Assembly: GCF_002288925.2 (NCBI RefSeq)
Contig: NW_022098022.1
Span: 2,295,336-2,359,335 of the forward strand
DNA from: Delphinapterus leucas
Taxonomy: Eukaryota; Chordata; Mammalia; Artiodactyla; Monodontidae
Direction of reading: 5' to 3'
Length of the DNA: 64,000 bases
Shown: positions 24,444-36,795 of the stretch, piece after piece
Layout of the letters: each line of letters begins with the position of its first letter
How positions within the stretch are numbered: the stretch's first letter is position 1
The notes under the pieces: generated by a model
What the model was told of the DNA's origin: nothing
The model's input: the letters and a program-made list of their open reading frames with translations, nothing else
Databases searched by the model: none
Translations under genes and position numbers: made by a program

Positions 24444-25119
24444 ATAGTTTCCAGGACCATATGAACCTGCAATTCCACTCCTGGTCATATATTTGGAGAA
24501 AACTATAATTCAAAAAGATACATGCACCCCAATGTTCACTGCAGCACAATTTACAGTAGCCAAACCATGGAAGCAACCTAAATGTCCATCGACAGACGAA
24601 TGGATGAAGAAGATGTGGTGTGTGTGTATATGTATATGCTCATATATACACACATATACATACTGGAATACTACTCAGCCATAAAAAAGAATGAAATCAG
24701 GCCATTTAGAGCAACATGGATGGACCTAGAGATTACCTTCCTAAGTGAAGTAAGCCAGACACAGAAAGACAATTATCTGCTATTGCTTATATGTGGAATC
24801 TGAGAAATAAAAAGATACAAATGAACTTATTTACAAAATAGAAACAGACCCACAGGCATAGAGAGCTAACTTATGGTTACCAAAGGGGAAGGGGAGGAGG
24901 GATAAATTAGGAGGATGGGATTAACATACACTGCTCTATATAAAATAGATAACCAACAAGGACCTACTGTATAGCACAGGAAACTATACTCCATATAATA
25001 TAATAACCTATAAGGCAAAATAATTAAATACATAAATATATATCTGAATCACTGTGCTGTACACCTGAAGCTAACACATTGTAAATCAACTATATTTCAA
25101 TTAAAAAAGATAGTTTCCA
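24444..25119 (+). mobile_element. 5'-truncated LINE-1 with target-site duplication
   Basis: The body at 24454-25109 carries the end of L1 ORF2 ('ttcactgcagcacaatttac', 'ctactcagccataaaaaaga', 'agtaagccagacacagaaag') and a 3' UTR ending 'gtaaatcaactatatttcaa' plus an A-rich tail. A perfect 10-bp duplication 'atagtttcca' flanks it (24444-24453 and 25110-25119). The TG/TA-rich run at 24616-24661 sits where this L1 region is commonly microsatellite-expanded. Confidence 0.93.
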
Positions 25120-26285
25120 CAGGTGTTTTAGAAATAACCTCACAGCCTCATGTACCAGTTTTCCCTCAGATCTACTGAACCACTGGGACAGAGGAACTGG
25201 TTTGCAGATAACTGTACTCACATGGCAGCTGTGTACTTTGGCTGAATCCAAACATTCCCCCATCCTTTGACCATCTGCCACATACAAGTGGCACCATTCA
25301 CAGAGGACATTACAGCTGCTGACCCTCAAACCTGTCTGGCCTGCCCCTTTCCGTCCCACCCTGGAAAATGTAGTACTTTGTAATCTGGCTATAATTGATA
25401 CCAGAGTGAAACAATCATTGCTTCAAGATAGAAACGTCATATATACATTCTGCTATGTGATACTTAGAAAGTGATTTTATGCCATTACTTTACGTAAGAC
25501 ATTGTTCTGTCTTTTATTGTAATAAAAGTGTTTCATAGTTTCAGTGTGTTTGAGTTTATTACGAGCCTAATGTTACATAAATATGGATAAATTTATCCAT
25601 ATTAATAAATACTTAGTGCAAGCCTAAATGAAAATGCTGTCATAAGCAATCCAATGCTTCCTTTATTGCATATTATATATGAACGAAACATGTATCTTAC
25701 ATTTAGACACATAATTTCATGTTTTGCCCTAATGTCAAGTTTACAGGCACGCTGTCATTGTTTTGGAACACCCTTCCTCTAATTTTAATTTAGGGGCAAT
25801 TAATTGACCTTTGCTGAAGGAATTCATCCCTCCGTGATCAAAACAATGTCGCCACACATTGTAAAAGTTACAACTCAAACCAGTCAACCAACGAAAAAAA
25901 CCTGTAATGTTTTAGGTTTATCAGTCTATCTCAGTCTCCTTTTGATGTAAATCTTTTGTTTTCTATAATCTCCCTTGATTTTAAAATACATATTTCAATC
26001 TTCTTACAGATATAAATCTCATCATTTTAGGTATCCCCCTGTATTCACCATGTATTCTTGAATCGCTTTTCCAATGTACCTCACTCGATTCTGAAATGCA
26101 TTTACTCAAGGAGTCCAAAGCCTCCTTGCCTTGTGGATCCCAAAACAATTCCTGGAATCTGGGGGCTAGGGGAGTTCTTGACGGATATTCGAGAACCTTA
26201 AAATGGCTGTGTTAAGAGCAGAGATCTAACCGCTCCCTGCATTCTGTCTGACCTCCTTCACATCTTCCTGAATGCAGATCTTAAA
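25120..26285. other. Unannotated non-coding DNA with a perfect palindrome
   Basis: No gene or repeat is recognised. A perfect 24-bp palindrome lies at 25580-25603. The minus-strand frame at 25090-25359 partly covers the L1 tail and is not coding. Confidence 0.55.
25580..25603. repeat. Perfect 24-bp AT-rich palindrome
   Basis: The half-site 'aatatggataaa' is followed immediately by its exact reverse complement with no spacer. It could be chance in AT-rich DNA. No binding site is claimed. Confidence 0.95.
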
Positions 26286-26289
26286 GAAG

Positions 26290-26610
26290 CAGCAAAACCC
26301 CATTTCCACATGTGCCGTATCTGTGTTATACTCATATCACACTTTCCAACTTTATTTCAAGAGGCACATCCCTTGGCGCGGCTCTCCCTTTCCTTGGGCA
26401 GAGGAATTGACTGCCTCTCTCTACTCTTCTGGCATTTTTCTCTTAAATTTGTTACAACTCCTACTACTTGTTATATTGCAGTGACGCATGTATCTCTCTT
26501 TCGCCCTCACCAGACAGTGAGTTTCTTGTGGGCAGGAAACACATCTCACTGTACCTGACATACTGACTGCTGGGAAATCTGTACTGACTAAATCATTACA
26601 ACATGTAATC
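26290..26610 (+). mobile_element. L2 LINE 3'-end fragment (tentative)
   Basis: The order 'cagacagtgagtttcttgtg', 'ggcaggaaacacatctcact', 'gtacctgacatactgactgc' and 'ctgtactgactaaatcatta' resembles the L2 3' end ('gtgagctccttgagggcagggac ... gcctggcacatagtaggcgctc'). It is strongly diverged. Confidence 0.5.
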
Positions 26611-27490
26611 TCTTTACACTTCTTGTCTGGGACAATATATACTCTGCTATAGGAGGTACTATTGCGCTTAATTACAACTCTCTTGCCAGCTAATATATTA
26701 CACCTGAACTGAATCAGCAGTGGAGCCATGACGATGCATGACAAGAATCAGTGAATGGTCATCAGAACAACCTTTTGTTTTAATATGTTTTTCTCTGAAT
26801 GCCATTTAAAAAGCTTACATGTTGTGCTTTTCAATCCCATCCAATTGCCTGAGGGCTCTTTTGTCCCAATCTAGAAATAAGGGGAAGCCTACTCTGGTAG
26901 GATAGCAGCAGGTTTTTTAGGTTTTGAAAATCCTCAATCTTCTGCCTTCCGCCCAAGGGTCAACGCCAGAGGGACAGGAAGCTCAGATGCTTGCCCACCT
27001 GTGGTCCCTGCATCTCCCCATGGCATAGGCCTTTATGTTACTCCCTTTGTGGAGGTCAGATGAATCCTTACTCACAGACCATTTCAAATATCTCACTTTC
27101 TTCTCTCCAGATTTTCCCTTCTTTCACGAAGGATTTTTTATTGTTGTTTTCCACAAAGTAGGCATTGCCTACATCATATGGTGCAGACTTTCCATTCTAT
27201 AACTTAGAATAAAACTCTAGGTCCATCCCTCCAATCTTGGGCCTTAACGTATAAAGAGATGCTTTGGGAATGGAATGTCTGACTTTCAAGAAATGTTTCT
27301 GAAAAGAGCAGAAAAAACTTATCACTGAAGACAAAAGCAGACATAGACTTTTGCTTTTTCTTTGCAGGTCACGTATCCTAATTTTAGCGACCACTGAGCT
27401 CTCTGACTTAACAGGAGGAAGACCATATAAGGAAATGTGGATAAACAAAAACTCTTTAAACACAGTTGAATTTTTCATCTCGATGCAGTA
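26611..27490. other. Unannotated non-coding DNA
   Basis: Nothing is recognised here. The minus-strand frames at 26421-26744 and 27197-27478 show no known domains. Confidence 0.5.
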
Positions 27491-27494
27491 AGAA

Positions 27495-27650
27495 GTCCCA
27501 GTAAATGTCTATTTTGTGCCAACCCTAGCACTTACTTTTCCCGTATATAATTCATATATGCCCCTCCTCGTGACCATACAAGTTAGAAAATGAGGCTCCA
27601 TCTTGCAAGAGTTCACAAGACTGTTCAACCAGAAAATGAAGGGCGGCAAA
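27495..27650 (-). mobile_element. MIR-like SINE fragment (tentative)
   Basis: 'aatgtctattttgtgccaac', then 'agttagaaaatgaggctcca' and 'agagttcacaagactgttca', follow the order of a reverse-complemented MIR. Divergence is high. Confidence 0.5.
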
Positions 27651-28231
27651 CCTTGTTGATTTGCAACGAATCTCTAATATCAAGCATGTTTTTTATGGTT
27701 TATAATATTTCCTTGTCTTAAATGTCTGCTGTGAGATGAGTACGATCTTAATTACTTTAAGAATGATATGGGAAAAAATATCCTTTTACTCCAATAAATC
27801 ACATTTCAGTTAGGGAAACTAAACACACATACATGAAAAACTTCAAAAATTCTATGTGAAGCAACACATCGAAAAGTGCAAAGAGTTTAGATGTTTAAAT
27901 AAAGCATTACATTTTTAGTCATCAAAATGGCTAAATTTTTAAAATACTTTCAAAATACAGGATACTTCTGTACTTACTTACATGCGAAACTTACATGTGA
28001 GATTTTGTGGAAGTATCATAAAATGTTAGTACCATTATAATGAAATATTTAAAATAGTTTTCAAAAAAACCATACATTTCAATTTTAGATATTAGAATTT
28101 AATTTTAATATTTCATGGTTTGGAAACACTTTAATTAGAATTCCTGGGAATAGTTTTTTTAAAATCCTAAACACATTCAAGGAGAGAGGATCCAGCAGAA
28201 AACTCTGAGGAGAAGGGGGACCTCAGGAAGA
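27651..28231. other. Unannotated AT-rich non-coding DNA
   Basis: Nothing is recognised here. Confidence 0.5.
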
Positions 28232-28420
28232 GAGCAAGCACTCCAGTGGAAACGCCACTGTCTGGCACGGAGCCAGGCTGGGGACCTGACTCTGGCACAT
28301 GCGTCTGAGCTCTGTGACCTTGAACAAGTCACTTCACCTCTCTGAGCCTCAACTTTGCCAACTGTTTAAGAAAACTGAACAGAATGATCTCAAAGGAATC
28401 TTCTGTTTCTAAGCTGCATA
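28232..28420 (+). mobile_element. MIR SINE
   Basis: The forward MIR core 'ctctgtgaccttgaacaagt', 'cacttcacctctctgagcct' and 'caactttgccaactgtttaa' is clear. The flanking ends are diverged. Confidence 0.88.
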
Positions 28421-31400
28421 ATCACACCACCCGATAAACTGTTTCCCAAAAACCTTTAAGCAAGAGGCTTGCAGTGGATGACAAAAATGGAAAAAAAACT
28501 TCCAACTTTTGGGTCAATTTGTTTAATTTGATAATGAGCTTTTCTCCAGCAGTTGAAAGTAGGAACCTGAACTTGCTGGTGCATTAACCCTCGAAGTTCC
28601 TCAGGAATATTGTATTCTCTGCTTTTCCAATGCTCGTCAATTTCTGAGGTGATGGACATCCATCCTGGATACAGCGTGATTGAACAGAAGCAGGATATAC
28701 CTAATTTATGCTTTACTTCCAAATTTTTATTTCAAATACTATTCTTGAAACAAGTCAATCTTCATCTTAATATGCTTTCCAAATTTAGCAATGAAGATGA
28801 TCAAACTTTTTTCCACCCAAAATTTGAGAAATAATGACAGTTAGCTAGAGTTTAATGACACACTTGCCTTTCTGAACGTGTGCACAAACACAGCAGATTC
28901 TGTGGACATGTCAAATCTGTTATATGAAATGAAGCTATTTAAAAAGAAGCCTGACAGGATCAAGTCGAATGATGTAGCCTGGGTCCCCAAACCCAAAATA
29001 TGTCCTGAAGAAGTGAGAGTTTGGAAAAAGTTTCTTCTCATTTTCTTCTCGGATTCAGATTATTTCTCTGTCCCCATATAGAGTCAAACGAAAACCACAA
29101 CTTTGTTCTATACGTTGACAGTTATCTGAGTCAAACCCTCTTCTTCTGAGAAACAGACTGGAATGGTAGTTATACCCACAGACCGGAGTCAAGACTCTGG
29201 GTAGATCTTTACAGAATGTCTATGTGATGCAGCCTCTGACACCCAAAGGTTGCAAACGTACAACTAACATCACTGCCCTCATGTCAACATATGCCACTAC
29301 AAAGTTCAGTAATAATACATCCAATATGATTAAAGTGATAGGCCTACCAAGTGAATAAAACCCCCTTAAAATCTGACTTGGACCCGGTACTTAATTTAAG
29401 CTGCCAGAATTGAAGGAAACACCATTCAAGATGGTCTTTCGCCAAATGTTCACCAGACCGTTCCAACTCCCCTTCAGTATTCAACCTCACACGAGTATTC
29501 TCCCAACATTTACTAGGAGGGTAGGTCTTGCTTTCCATGGACTTTGAATATTGCAGAACTCCTTTGGTTGGAAAATACTGGTTGAGGTCCTTATTTCATA
29601 TTTGGACCTTTCTATACTCAAGACTTTTCCACGGGTTTTTCAATGTCTTCCCAAGGTCAGGACTCTTTTCTCCTGGACAGTCTCAGTACAATAACTGAAG
29701 TCACCTAGACTATTACAGCTGGTTCAGCTTTTATCCTTTGCTGCTAATTACTGCCAGATGCAATCTAATTAAACCCACCAGGTGTCTCCCCTCCGGTTAG
29801 AGTAGCTCCTAGAACGTTGTTATGAATAAAATATAAAAAAAAAAAAAAACAGAATGCCAAGCATGTAATGAACCTTTCATGGAGAGTTTGATAGGTAGGG
29901 TTTAAAACAGTTTTTTGGATGATTATAATAGAAGGAATGAAAATAAATTAACTAAAAAATATGTAGGCCGTGAGGTACAAGATTACTCTGTCATTCTATT
30001 GCTCATAAACATATTATTGCAAAGTTACTTTTCTTAATCTAACTGAAAATGTTATTCATCGTGCTAAGTATAACAATAAAGCTAAAAAGTACGATGTGGG
30101 ATTATTCAAATAGAACATACTATTTGACATTTACTTTCTCAGGGATAGGCACATAATAATTAATATAAGCAATATGATGAAATGAATTACTTTCTTCAAC
30201 ATAATCTGTTGCTTTTAAAACAACATAAGGTGATATTTTGATGCAATATTCTGAAACTAAAGTTTTTTTTAAAAAAAATTCTTCTCAAACTATTCAGTAG
30301 TCCAGCATTTAGAAAGAAGATATTCTTACCACTAAACATTTGCATGTATTCGATATTTTTGTTCTTCGGTGCTTGGAGAAGATTTAAGTCAAATACAGGA
30401 TTGCCAGTTTATTCAATCTCAGAAAATAATTTTAAAGCATTTTTTATTCTAACTCCAACGTGTCTCCAACGTGCCATCTACGTGTAGTTTAAACAAGTTA
30501 CGTATAAATAATTTATATTTAGATATAATTTACGTATAAATTTAAGCAAATTACATATGTGTGAATAATGTGTAATATTTATATTGCCTAGTTGCTTATC
30601 CTGCAAATGTGTATGACTGGACAGGAGAGAGAAACTCATCTGAGACTAGTGCATTTGAAACAACTTTCGTTGGAATTGTTAATTCACCTTATAAATCTAA
30701 AATATAAATTTTCTTTAGTTTCTAAAAAGGGTGAGAAAGAATTATTTTCAGATATCATTGACTGTGTATTATTTTGGTTTTTATCTTATTAAGTTTTTGT
30801 GTATAAATTATTGTTTAATATTTCATATGAATCATTCTGAGTTAATATATTTGACAATCACAATTCCATAAGCGTTGATGTATATGAACATATAACTGTA
30901 ATAACCTAAGACTTGATAAATTTGCTGTCTATAGGTGATAAAGTCACTGGCTGTGATAAAGTTCAAAGATCAAATGATTAACTTAACCTGTAGTGTAATT
31001 CCTTGTTACTTACGCAAAATGTTTCACTTAAAATATACAATATTATACCTATGTATATAAATACAGCGAACTTACTGATATTAACATACTGCACTGTGTA
31101 TGCAAGTTAGGTCTATCCTTTTGGTAATTTTGATTTTGTTTTTCAAAATAGCCAATTAATTTCCAGGTTTAAAAAGTCAACTCAAGTATTTTAAAACAAC
31201 TTAGGTATTATAATTAATTTTTATTAAGGGAAACAAAATAATGTAGTAACACTTTGACCAAAAACAGAGCACACACAGAAAATTTACCATTCATAACTCA
31301 GTTATTTTTTTTCTATCCTTAATTGTTTTTCCAGTGAATGCATTTTAATAAGTTATGGTGATATAAAAAGCTGAAAATTCTGAATCTGCTTCCTTCCATC

Positions 31401-31508
31401 AGTAAAAAATGACAGATATGTCTTATGGGTGAAATTATATTGATCTTTAAATATCACTTATTACTGATTTAGATTTTGGTTTTTTCAAGTGTGAGGATTA
31501 AATGCTAA
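28421..31508. other. Unannotated AT-rich non-coding DNA
   Basis: About 3 kb with no confident repeat or gene. Small open frames at 28456-28722 (minus, 88 codons) and 28878-29081 (plus, 67 codons) are not recognised. An A-run lies at 29837-29851. The 12-bp motif 'ttacgtataaat' is repeated at 30498-30509 and 30530-30541. The right edge is the left breakpoint of the 9.46-kb tandem duplication. Confidence 0.55.
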
Positions 31509-33014
31509 CCTATACTATCTCTATTTTGTTATTAAGGGATTTTATAACAATATTTTTCTTAGACTTATCTACAACTATATACATACTCACATTTTTATAA
31601 ACTAAAGCAGTTTTATAATTAGCCACCCCCAACACAGTCCCAAAGAGTGGCCCTATATTTCTTCTCATATTAGTGTTAAAGGCTATATTTGATTTAAAAT
31701 TTCCAATCTATGTAATTACCACTTTACTGACATATCTTCAACTAATTTTTCAAAAGCTCAATCATGGAAGGCAATATTACACAATGGTAAGCTTTAATTA
31801 TTCTCTTACATTAGATAATACTAGTTTTCAAATAGAAAGTCAACATATTCCAAAATAAACAAATGCGAAATATACTGGAATTTTCTGTTCTATTGCTAGA
31901 AATTCTTAATTATCAGGCTAGGCTGTGCTTTTGACATTTCTTCCCTGGACTTGCTAAACCACACTTCAAGGCTGCAATAACTAGATTAAAGTAATAACAC
32001 ACCAAATGTAGCACCAGGCTGTAGTTTTAGCTGACACAAATCACGTTTCACTGGACACACTATAGTCTGTAACACAAGATGACTTTGCTGGAAAAGCTAG
32101 TGTTTGCCAAGCTGGGGTTACATTTACATACTGTCATCAATGTGCAGCTAGGTACCACGAGTTTTTGTGAGTTGGTAATAAAATAGGGCTGATGTAGTTA
32201 AGATATCTTAATTATATTTCTAAATCACATCAGCTTTAACCAGTATACCATATGATTAAATGCCATCCAATCTTGTCTCCTATAGGTACCTGAGAATTTC
32301 TGGCTGCTGGTTAACTTAGGTTCATTTATACATTTAAAACAGTACATTTGTCTTCGGTTGGGAAAAAATCAAACCGGTAGTTTAAATGCAAAAATAAACA
32401 CCTTGCATATTTGGCTGGGTTATAATAGGTTGTAACAAAATCTACTCACATCATAAAAATGTCTGTACTAAAGGGATAGAAAATGTATTTTACATAAAAT
32501 TTTGGTGTTTGATTTTTACTGATCTGCTTTTCGAAATGTCTCTTTACAAATATTTTAACAAACAAGTCTGAATCATTGATTGCCTATCTACACGTCTTTT
32601 GGAAAACCAATTTTAAAAGTCAGGTATGAGGGGTTTATGATTTAGTTGGTAATGTTGAGTCCAGGAAGAAATATAAAATAAAATATGCTTTGAGGGGTGT
32701 CAAATCCTATGAGAGATATTACTATAGGTATTTCTACTTTATGTAACTTAAACACTTATTTCCCTTACTTATTACAAAGAAGGAAACATAGGTGATTAAC
32801 AAATTATAATTAAGGGAAACATACTGCTGATAATACAGTAGTCATACTGCCTGTATTACATATCAAATACTGCCTGATTTTTTTCTAAAGAAAATAGTTA
32901 ACTCTGTACAACTATAAAGGAAAACAGTTTTGTCAGAATATCCCCGTTACATTTTCCCCTCCTCCCATCCCTGAAGTTACATGCCCTTTAAAATATAGAA
33001 CTATATTCGACTTT
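31509..33014. other. Copy 1: AT-rich non-coding DNA, no recognised repeat
   Basis: The first 1.5 kb of the duplicated unit holds no gene or repeat that I recognise. Confidence 0.55.
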
Positions 33015-33184
33015 AAAGCACATTTTGCAGATAAAACAGGGGCTTCCCTGGTGGCGCAGTGGTTGAGAGTCCGCCTGCCCATGCAGGGTACACGGGCTCG
33101 TGCCCCGGTCCGGGAAGATCCCACTTGCCGCGGAGCGGCTGGGCCCGTGAGCCATAGCCGAAAAAGCACATTTTGCAGATAAAA
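33015..33184 (+). mobile_element. 3'-truncated CHR SINE with 22-bp target-site duplication (copy 1)
   Basis: The body at about 33037-33162 starts with the intact head 'gggcttccctggtggcgcag' and stops after 'gggcccgtgagccatagccg', lacking the second half and normal poly-A tail. It ends with only a short A stretch. A perfect 22-bp direct repeat (33015-33036 and 33163-33184, starting 'aaagcacattttgcag') proves it is a complete insertion event rather than a later deletion spanning the flank. Confidence 0.95.
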
Positions 33185-34200
33185 TACTGAAATATATTGG
33201 AATGTGTGTAGTGAAACAGTATTACCAATAATGTACTATACCATATTTTATTTCTCTTCCTCGAGTAACTTTGATACACAAAAACAAACTGTTGGTGTTT
33301 TCGAGGTAGCATAATATCTATGAAAAGAAACATACATTTATACAAAAATAACAATGAAAATACATGTATACAAAGGTATTAGTTTGATAGTCATATTGTC
33401 CCTAAGACTTTTTATAGGACTAGAATAGTGATGTAATTTCTTTGTCTTAGGAGGCCATATGAGATTTCTCAGGAGGAGCTATAACTTAACAGGCCAATGG
33501 TCCATATGTTTGGGGCTTCGCTTTCAGCATTTATTTACATCTTCTTAATCCTTGGAGTCATGCATACTAACTAGGTTTAAATTATTTTTAAATGAGCACT
33601 GGTATAGGCAGTGATAATTATTTATGAAGTATTACTGAAGAACACTAGAAGCTACTTCACAAAATGAAACAGCTATCCTTTAAATTGTTCTTAGAACAGG
33701 CAACAATGTAGGTGATTAACAGATGTAACTCTTAATGGAATTCTGTTTTATGAAAACAATTTCAACTAAAAAATAAATATGAAGTATTTAAATCTAGAGC
33801 AGGTTTTCTTGAGTTCTAGTCTATTTGTTTCCAAAGTTATGCGGGCCTGGGCAAATTCTAACACATGGTGCTAATAAAAAAACCACACACGTAGCAATGC
33901 TGTCTGGTCAGAATGTTGCCTACCTGGAAAAACAGTCTAAAACCTAGCTAGGGATTAATCATCTCCTTTTGAGGCTGGAAGAAAGTTAGGCTGTATTTCA
34001 TGGAGAAATAAAATGGGCCAGTTTTTCAATTCTGCTCTTAAGTGGAATAAGAAAGGTTTTACTTAAGAAAAGCCCCAATACTTATCTCAAGGAGAATAAA
34101 TCAGTGGAGCAAAATCTTTTGTTACCATTTAGACCCAGAAAAGGAATTAGGGAAGTTGGAGCCAGGGTACATGTCTTCAGGGTATTTGGCCATCTCTGAT
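33185..34200. other. Copy 1: unannotated non-coding DNA
   Basis: Nothing is recognised here. Confidence 0.5.
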
Positions 34201-34204
34201 GTAT

Positions 34205-34322
34205 TCATGATGTGTGTGTATGCATGAAGTATGTATGTATGTCTGATGTAAGCTGCACACATGCGATGTGTATGTGCATGTATGTGTGATAAATGCATGC
34301 ATGTCTGGTGTGCATGCAGCAT
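34205..34322 (+). repeat. Degenerate TG/TATG/CATG simple repeat (copy 1)
   Basis: An alternating purine-pyrimidine-rich tract includes 'gtatgtatgtatgtctgatg' and 'gtgtatgtgcatgtatgtgt'. The histidine- and threonine-rich minus-strand frame over it is a translation of the simple repeat, not a protein gene. Confidence 0.85.
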
Positions 34323-36040
34323 GAATGTTATGGTTAATACGATTTCGGTCTTATTTTTCTTTGAGGACCGGAGTTTCCTTGGGTTTGCCTTCTCTCTGCA
34401 ATTCTGCAAGATGAAGACCCTACATGATATACAATGTACAAAATAATCTTAAGTTGTTGCTGCAGTTCTTAGAGCAAAGAGGTACCAACTTTGAGACAAA
34501 TGTTTCACTTAAGATGGCCTGTTTTCATGTTATTAGGTTCTATGTTGCTTCCAGCATGTTTCACTCTCCTTAATTCACTTTTCCAGAGCCCAGTTAAAAT
34601 AAAATGACTTGTCTTTGCCTCTCTGACATCAATTTTTCCTCATCCACCCCACCTCATCTTGTATTGCTTTTTTTGTCTTTCCTTCCTTCCTATCTTCCTA
34701 AAAATTGTCCACTTACCTCATGAAATATTTCTCCTTTCCTAAGAACATTTCTAATTTTAGGTGCTACCTAAGACACATCCATTACATTTGTTAACATTTG
34801 GAAGCCTGTGACAGTAATAAAAAGGTAAATAAGAAAACCATGGCAAAACGTCATGTTCTCTAATTATTCACCGTCAACATCATTTGCTAATGTATGAAAA
34901 ATGTGACCGAACATTTCAATGTATAATATTCTCTTTAGTAAATCACATTGAGCCCACTGAAATAACTTGCAGATATACTGCTATACTTTTAGAAAAGTTG
35001 TTTTCGTGTCAGTCTAAGTCATTAGTATACTGTGATTACGCTTCCAGTCAGCAGGTATCAGATTTTACAAGTTTCTTGTTTACAAGTGATTTATTACTGA
35101 ATTATAACTATGTTAGCAGTAAAATTGAATATTTACTTTTTCTTTTCCCCCCAAACTCTTTTTTTCTCCTAAAACCAGGATAGTGAAGAGTTTTAAATCA
35201 TCAATGGCTGTAGATTTTAAGCAGTATTAAAAACTAAGAATTTTATGGCTATTAAAATGCTGTCTTTAGAATTACTCTTTGCTATGTGGACCCAGAACTA
35301 ACAACTTAAAAGAAATAAAAAGTACAGTAATGGTATCCAAAAGAACTCAAAATAGTATTGTACCATAACCTCTCTAAATCACATTTCAAATTCTACCTAG
35401 CTGACTTATTTCAAAATATACTCAAATAATTTAAGTATTTCAAAACAGATGTGCGATAATAACATTTTTAATGGTTTTAAAAATAATCACTTTTTAAAGA
35501 ATCACCTACCCTTCTGCAGTCTGGAGGATTGTTTCTTTCCCATTTCCCTCTGTTAAACTAAATGTGATCTTGCCTAAAGGTGCAAGTATACTTATATGTG
35601 CAGGGGCTTCAATAATTCATATTTTTGACATCCAGACATTATACGACCCACTGAATATCCTTAATTAGTTGAAGGAGGAGGCATCTGTATGGATTCACAA
35701 ATTATTTTATACATGCTTTTAAATATTTTAAATTAGAGCTTCCAATTAAAATTGTACATGTCACATTGTCTCATTTAATTCCACTGTTCTTTAGGTGGCA
35801 CAGCCTCAGCTGAACAAGCCTCATTGATGTGAGCTGAGCTCAATTAGTTTCTGATGTTCTGTCAAATTGCCTCATTACCTGTCATGCAAACACCACTGAC
35901 ACGTTTACAGTCGAGCACTTTGCATCCATACTATTCTCTTTAGACCAAAAATGATTATTCTCATTAGAGTAGTAAAAATAAGCAACCTACTAATAAACAG
36001 TAAACCAACAATGATGGGACTTCCATAAATCAAGTGTGTG
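34323..36040. other. Copy 1: AT-rich non-coding DNA
   Basis: No gene or repeat family is recognised. The 99-codon frame at 34884-35183 shows no known domain and lies in AT-rich sequence. Confidence 0.5.
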
Positions 36041-36041
36041 C

Positions 36042-36079
36042 TCACACACGTGCACAGGTGCACACACACACTCACACAA
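36042..36079 (+). repeat. (CA)n microsatellite (copy 1)
   Basis: An interrupted CA run extends from 'ctcacacacgtgcacaggtg' into 'cacacacacactcacacaag'. Confidence 0.9.
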
Positions 36080-36700
36080 GCTTTTTAAGTTATTTAACCT
36101 GTGGCTCCGCCATGAAATTCTTTGAGCCTTGTTGTGGCTGCTTTGTCCATTGGGTTTTCCTAATTTCTTCCAACGTACTGATGATCAGAGAAACTAGGAG
36201 TTTTCCATTCTGTATGTATCTGAATTTAAAATGTATTTCACCCTAGGATCATGAAACATACATGTGAAGCCCTGCACAGCAGGCTTAAAATGGCTTAAAA
36301 TACACTTATGCCACATTCTAGAAGAGACAGAATAAACACCTACTTCAAACAATCTTTATTTGTAAATCCTTCATTAATGCTGTTTAACCCTTATCAAAAT
36401 ATTGACCCACGGGTAAAGATTTATGTGGTTTTAACCCTTGAATCTGGAGTCACCTGAATGACTTTTCTTTCTCCCTTACCCTTTATTCCTTGCCTTTCGC
36501 ATGTGGATAGAGGAGTACAGAAGGTTAGAATCTAATTAAAAGATAATGTTTTTCAAGTTTGGTCTGTACAGATGACACGTATTGAAGCAGAAACTCATTT
36601 TTTTTTTCCTGAATGGCTGGCAGAAGATCATTAATAGAGCAAAAATCCTGCATTCCATTAACAGTTTCATGACACTGAAAAATACTCCAAAGTTTCTGCC
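36080..36700. other. Copy 1: unannotated non-coding DNA
   Basis: Nothing is recognised. The minus-strand 133-codon frame at 36525-36926 crosses from here through MER20 into a SINE and is not coding. Confidence 0.55.
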
Positions 36701-36795
36701 TGCTGGTGGCTTCCAACCTCAGCTGCACGTTATAATCCCCTAAAGAGTTTTTAAAAAATACCCATGCCCAGGCTCTACCACAGACCAATAAAGTC
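36701..36795 (+). mobile_element. MER20 DNA transposon, left part (copy 1)
   Basis: 'ggcttccaacctcagctgca', 'gagtttttaaaaaatacc' and 'ccaggctctaccacagacca' match the left half of MER20, a hAT-Charlie non-autonomous element. It is interrupted by the SINE that follows and resumes at about 37151. Confidence 0.85.

Noticed and set aside
34122..34409. Histidine-rich minus-strand protein
   Set aside because: The His/Thr/Met-rich part is a translation of a TG/CATG simple repeat.
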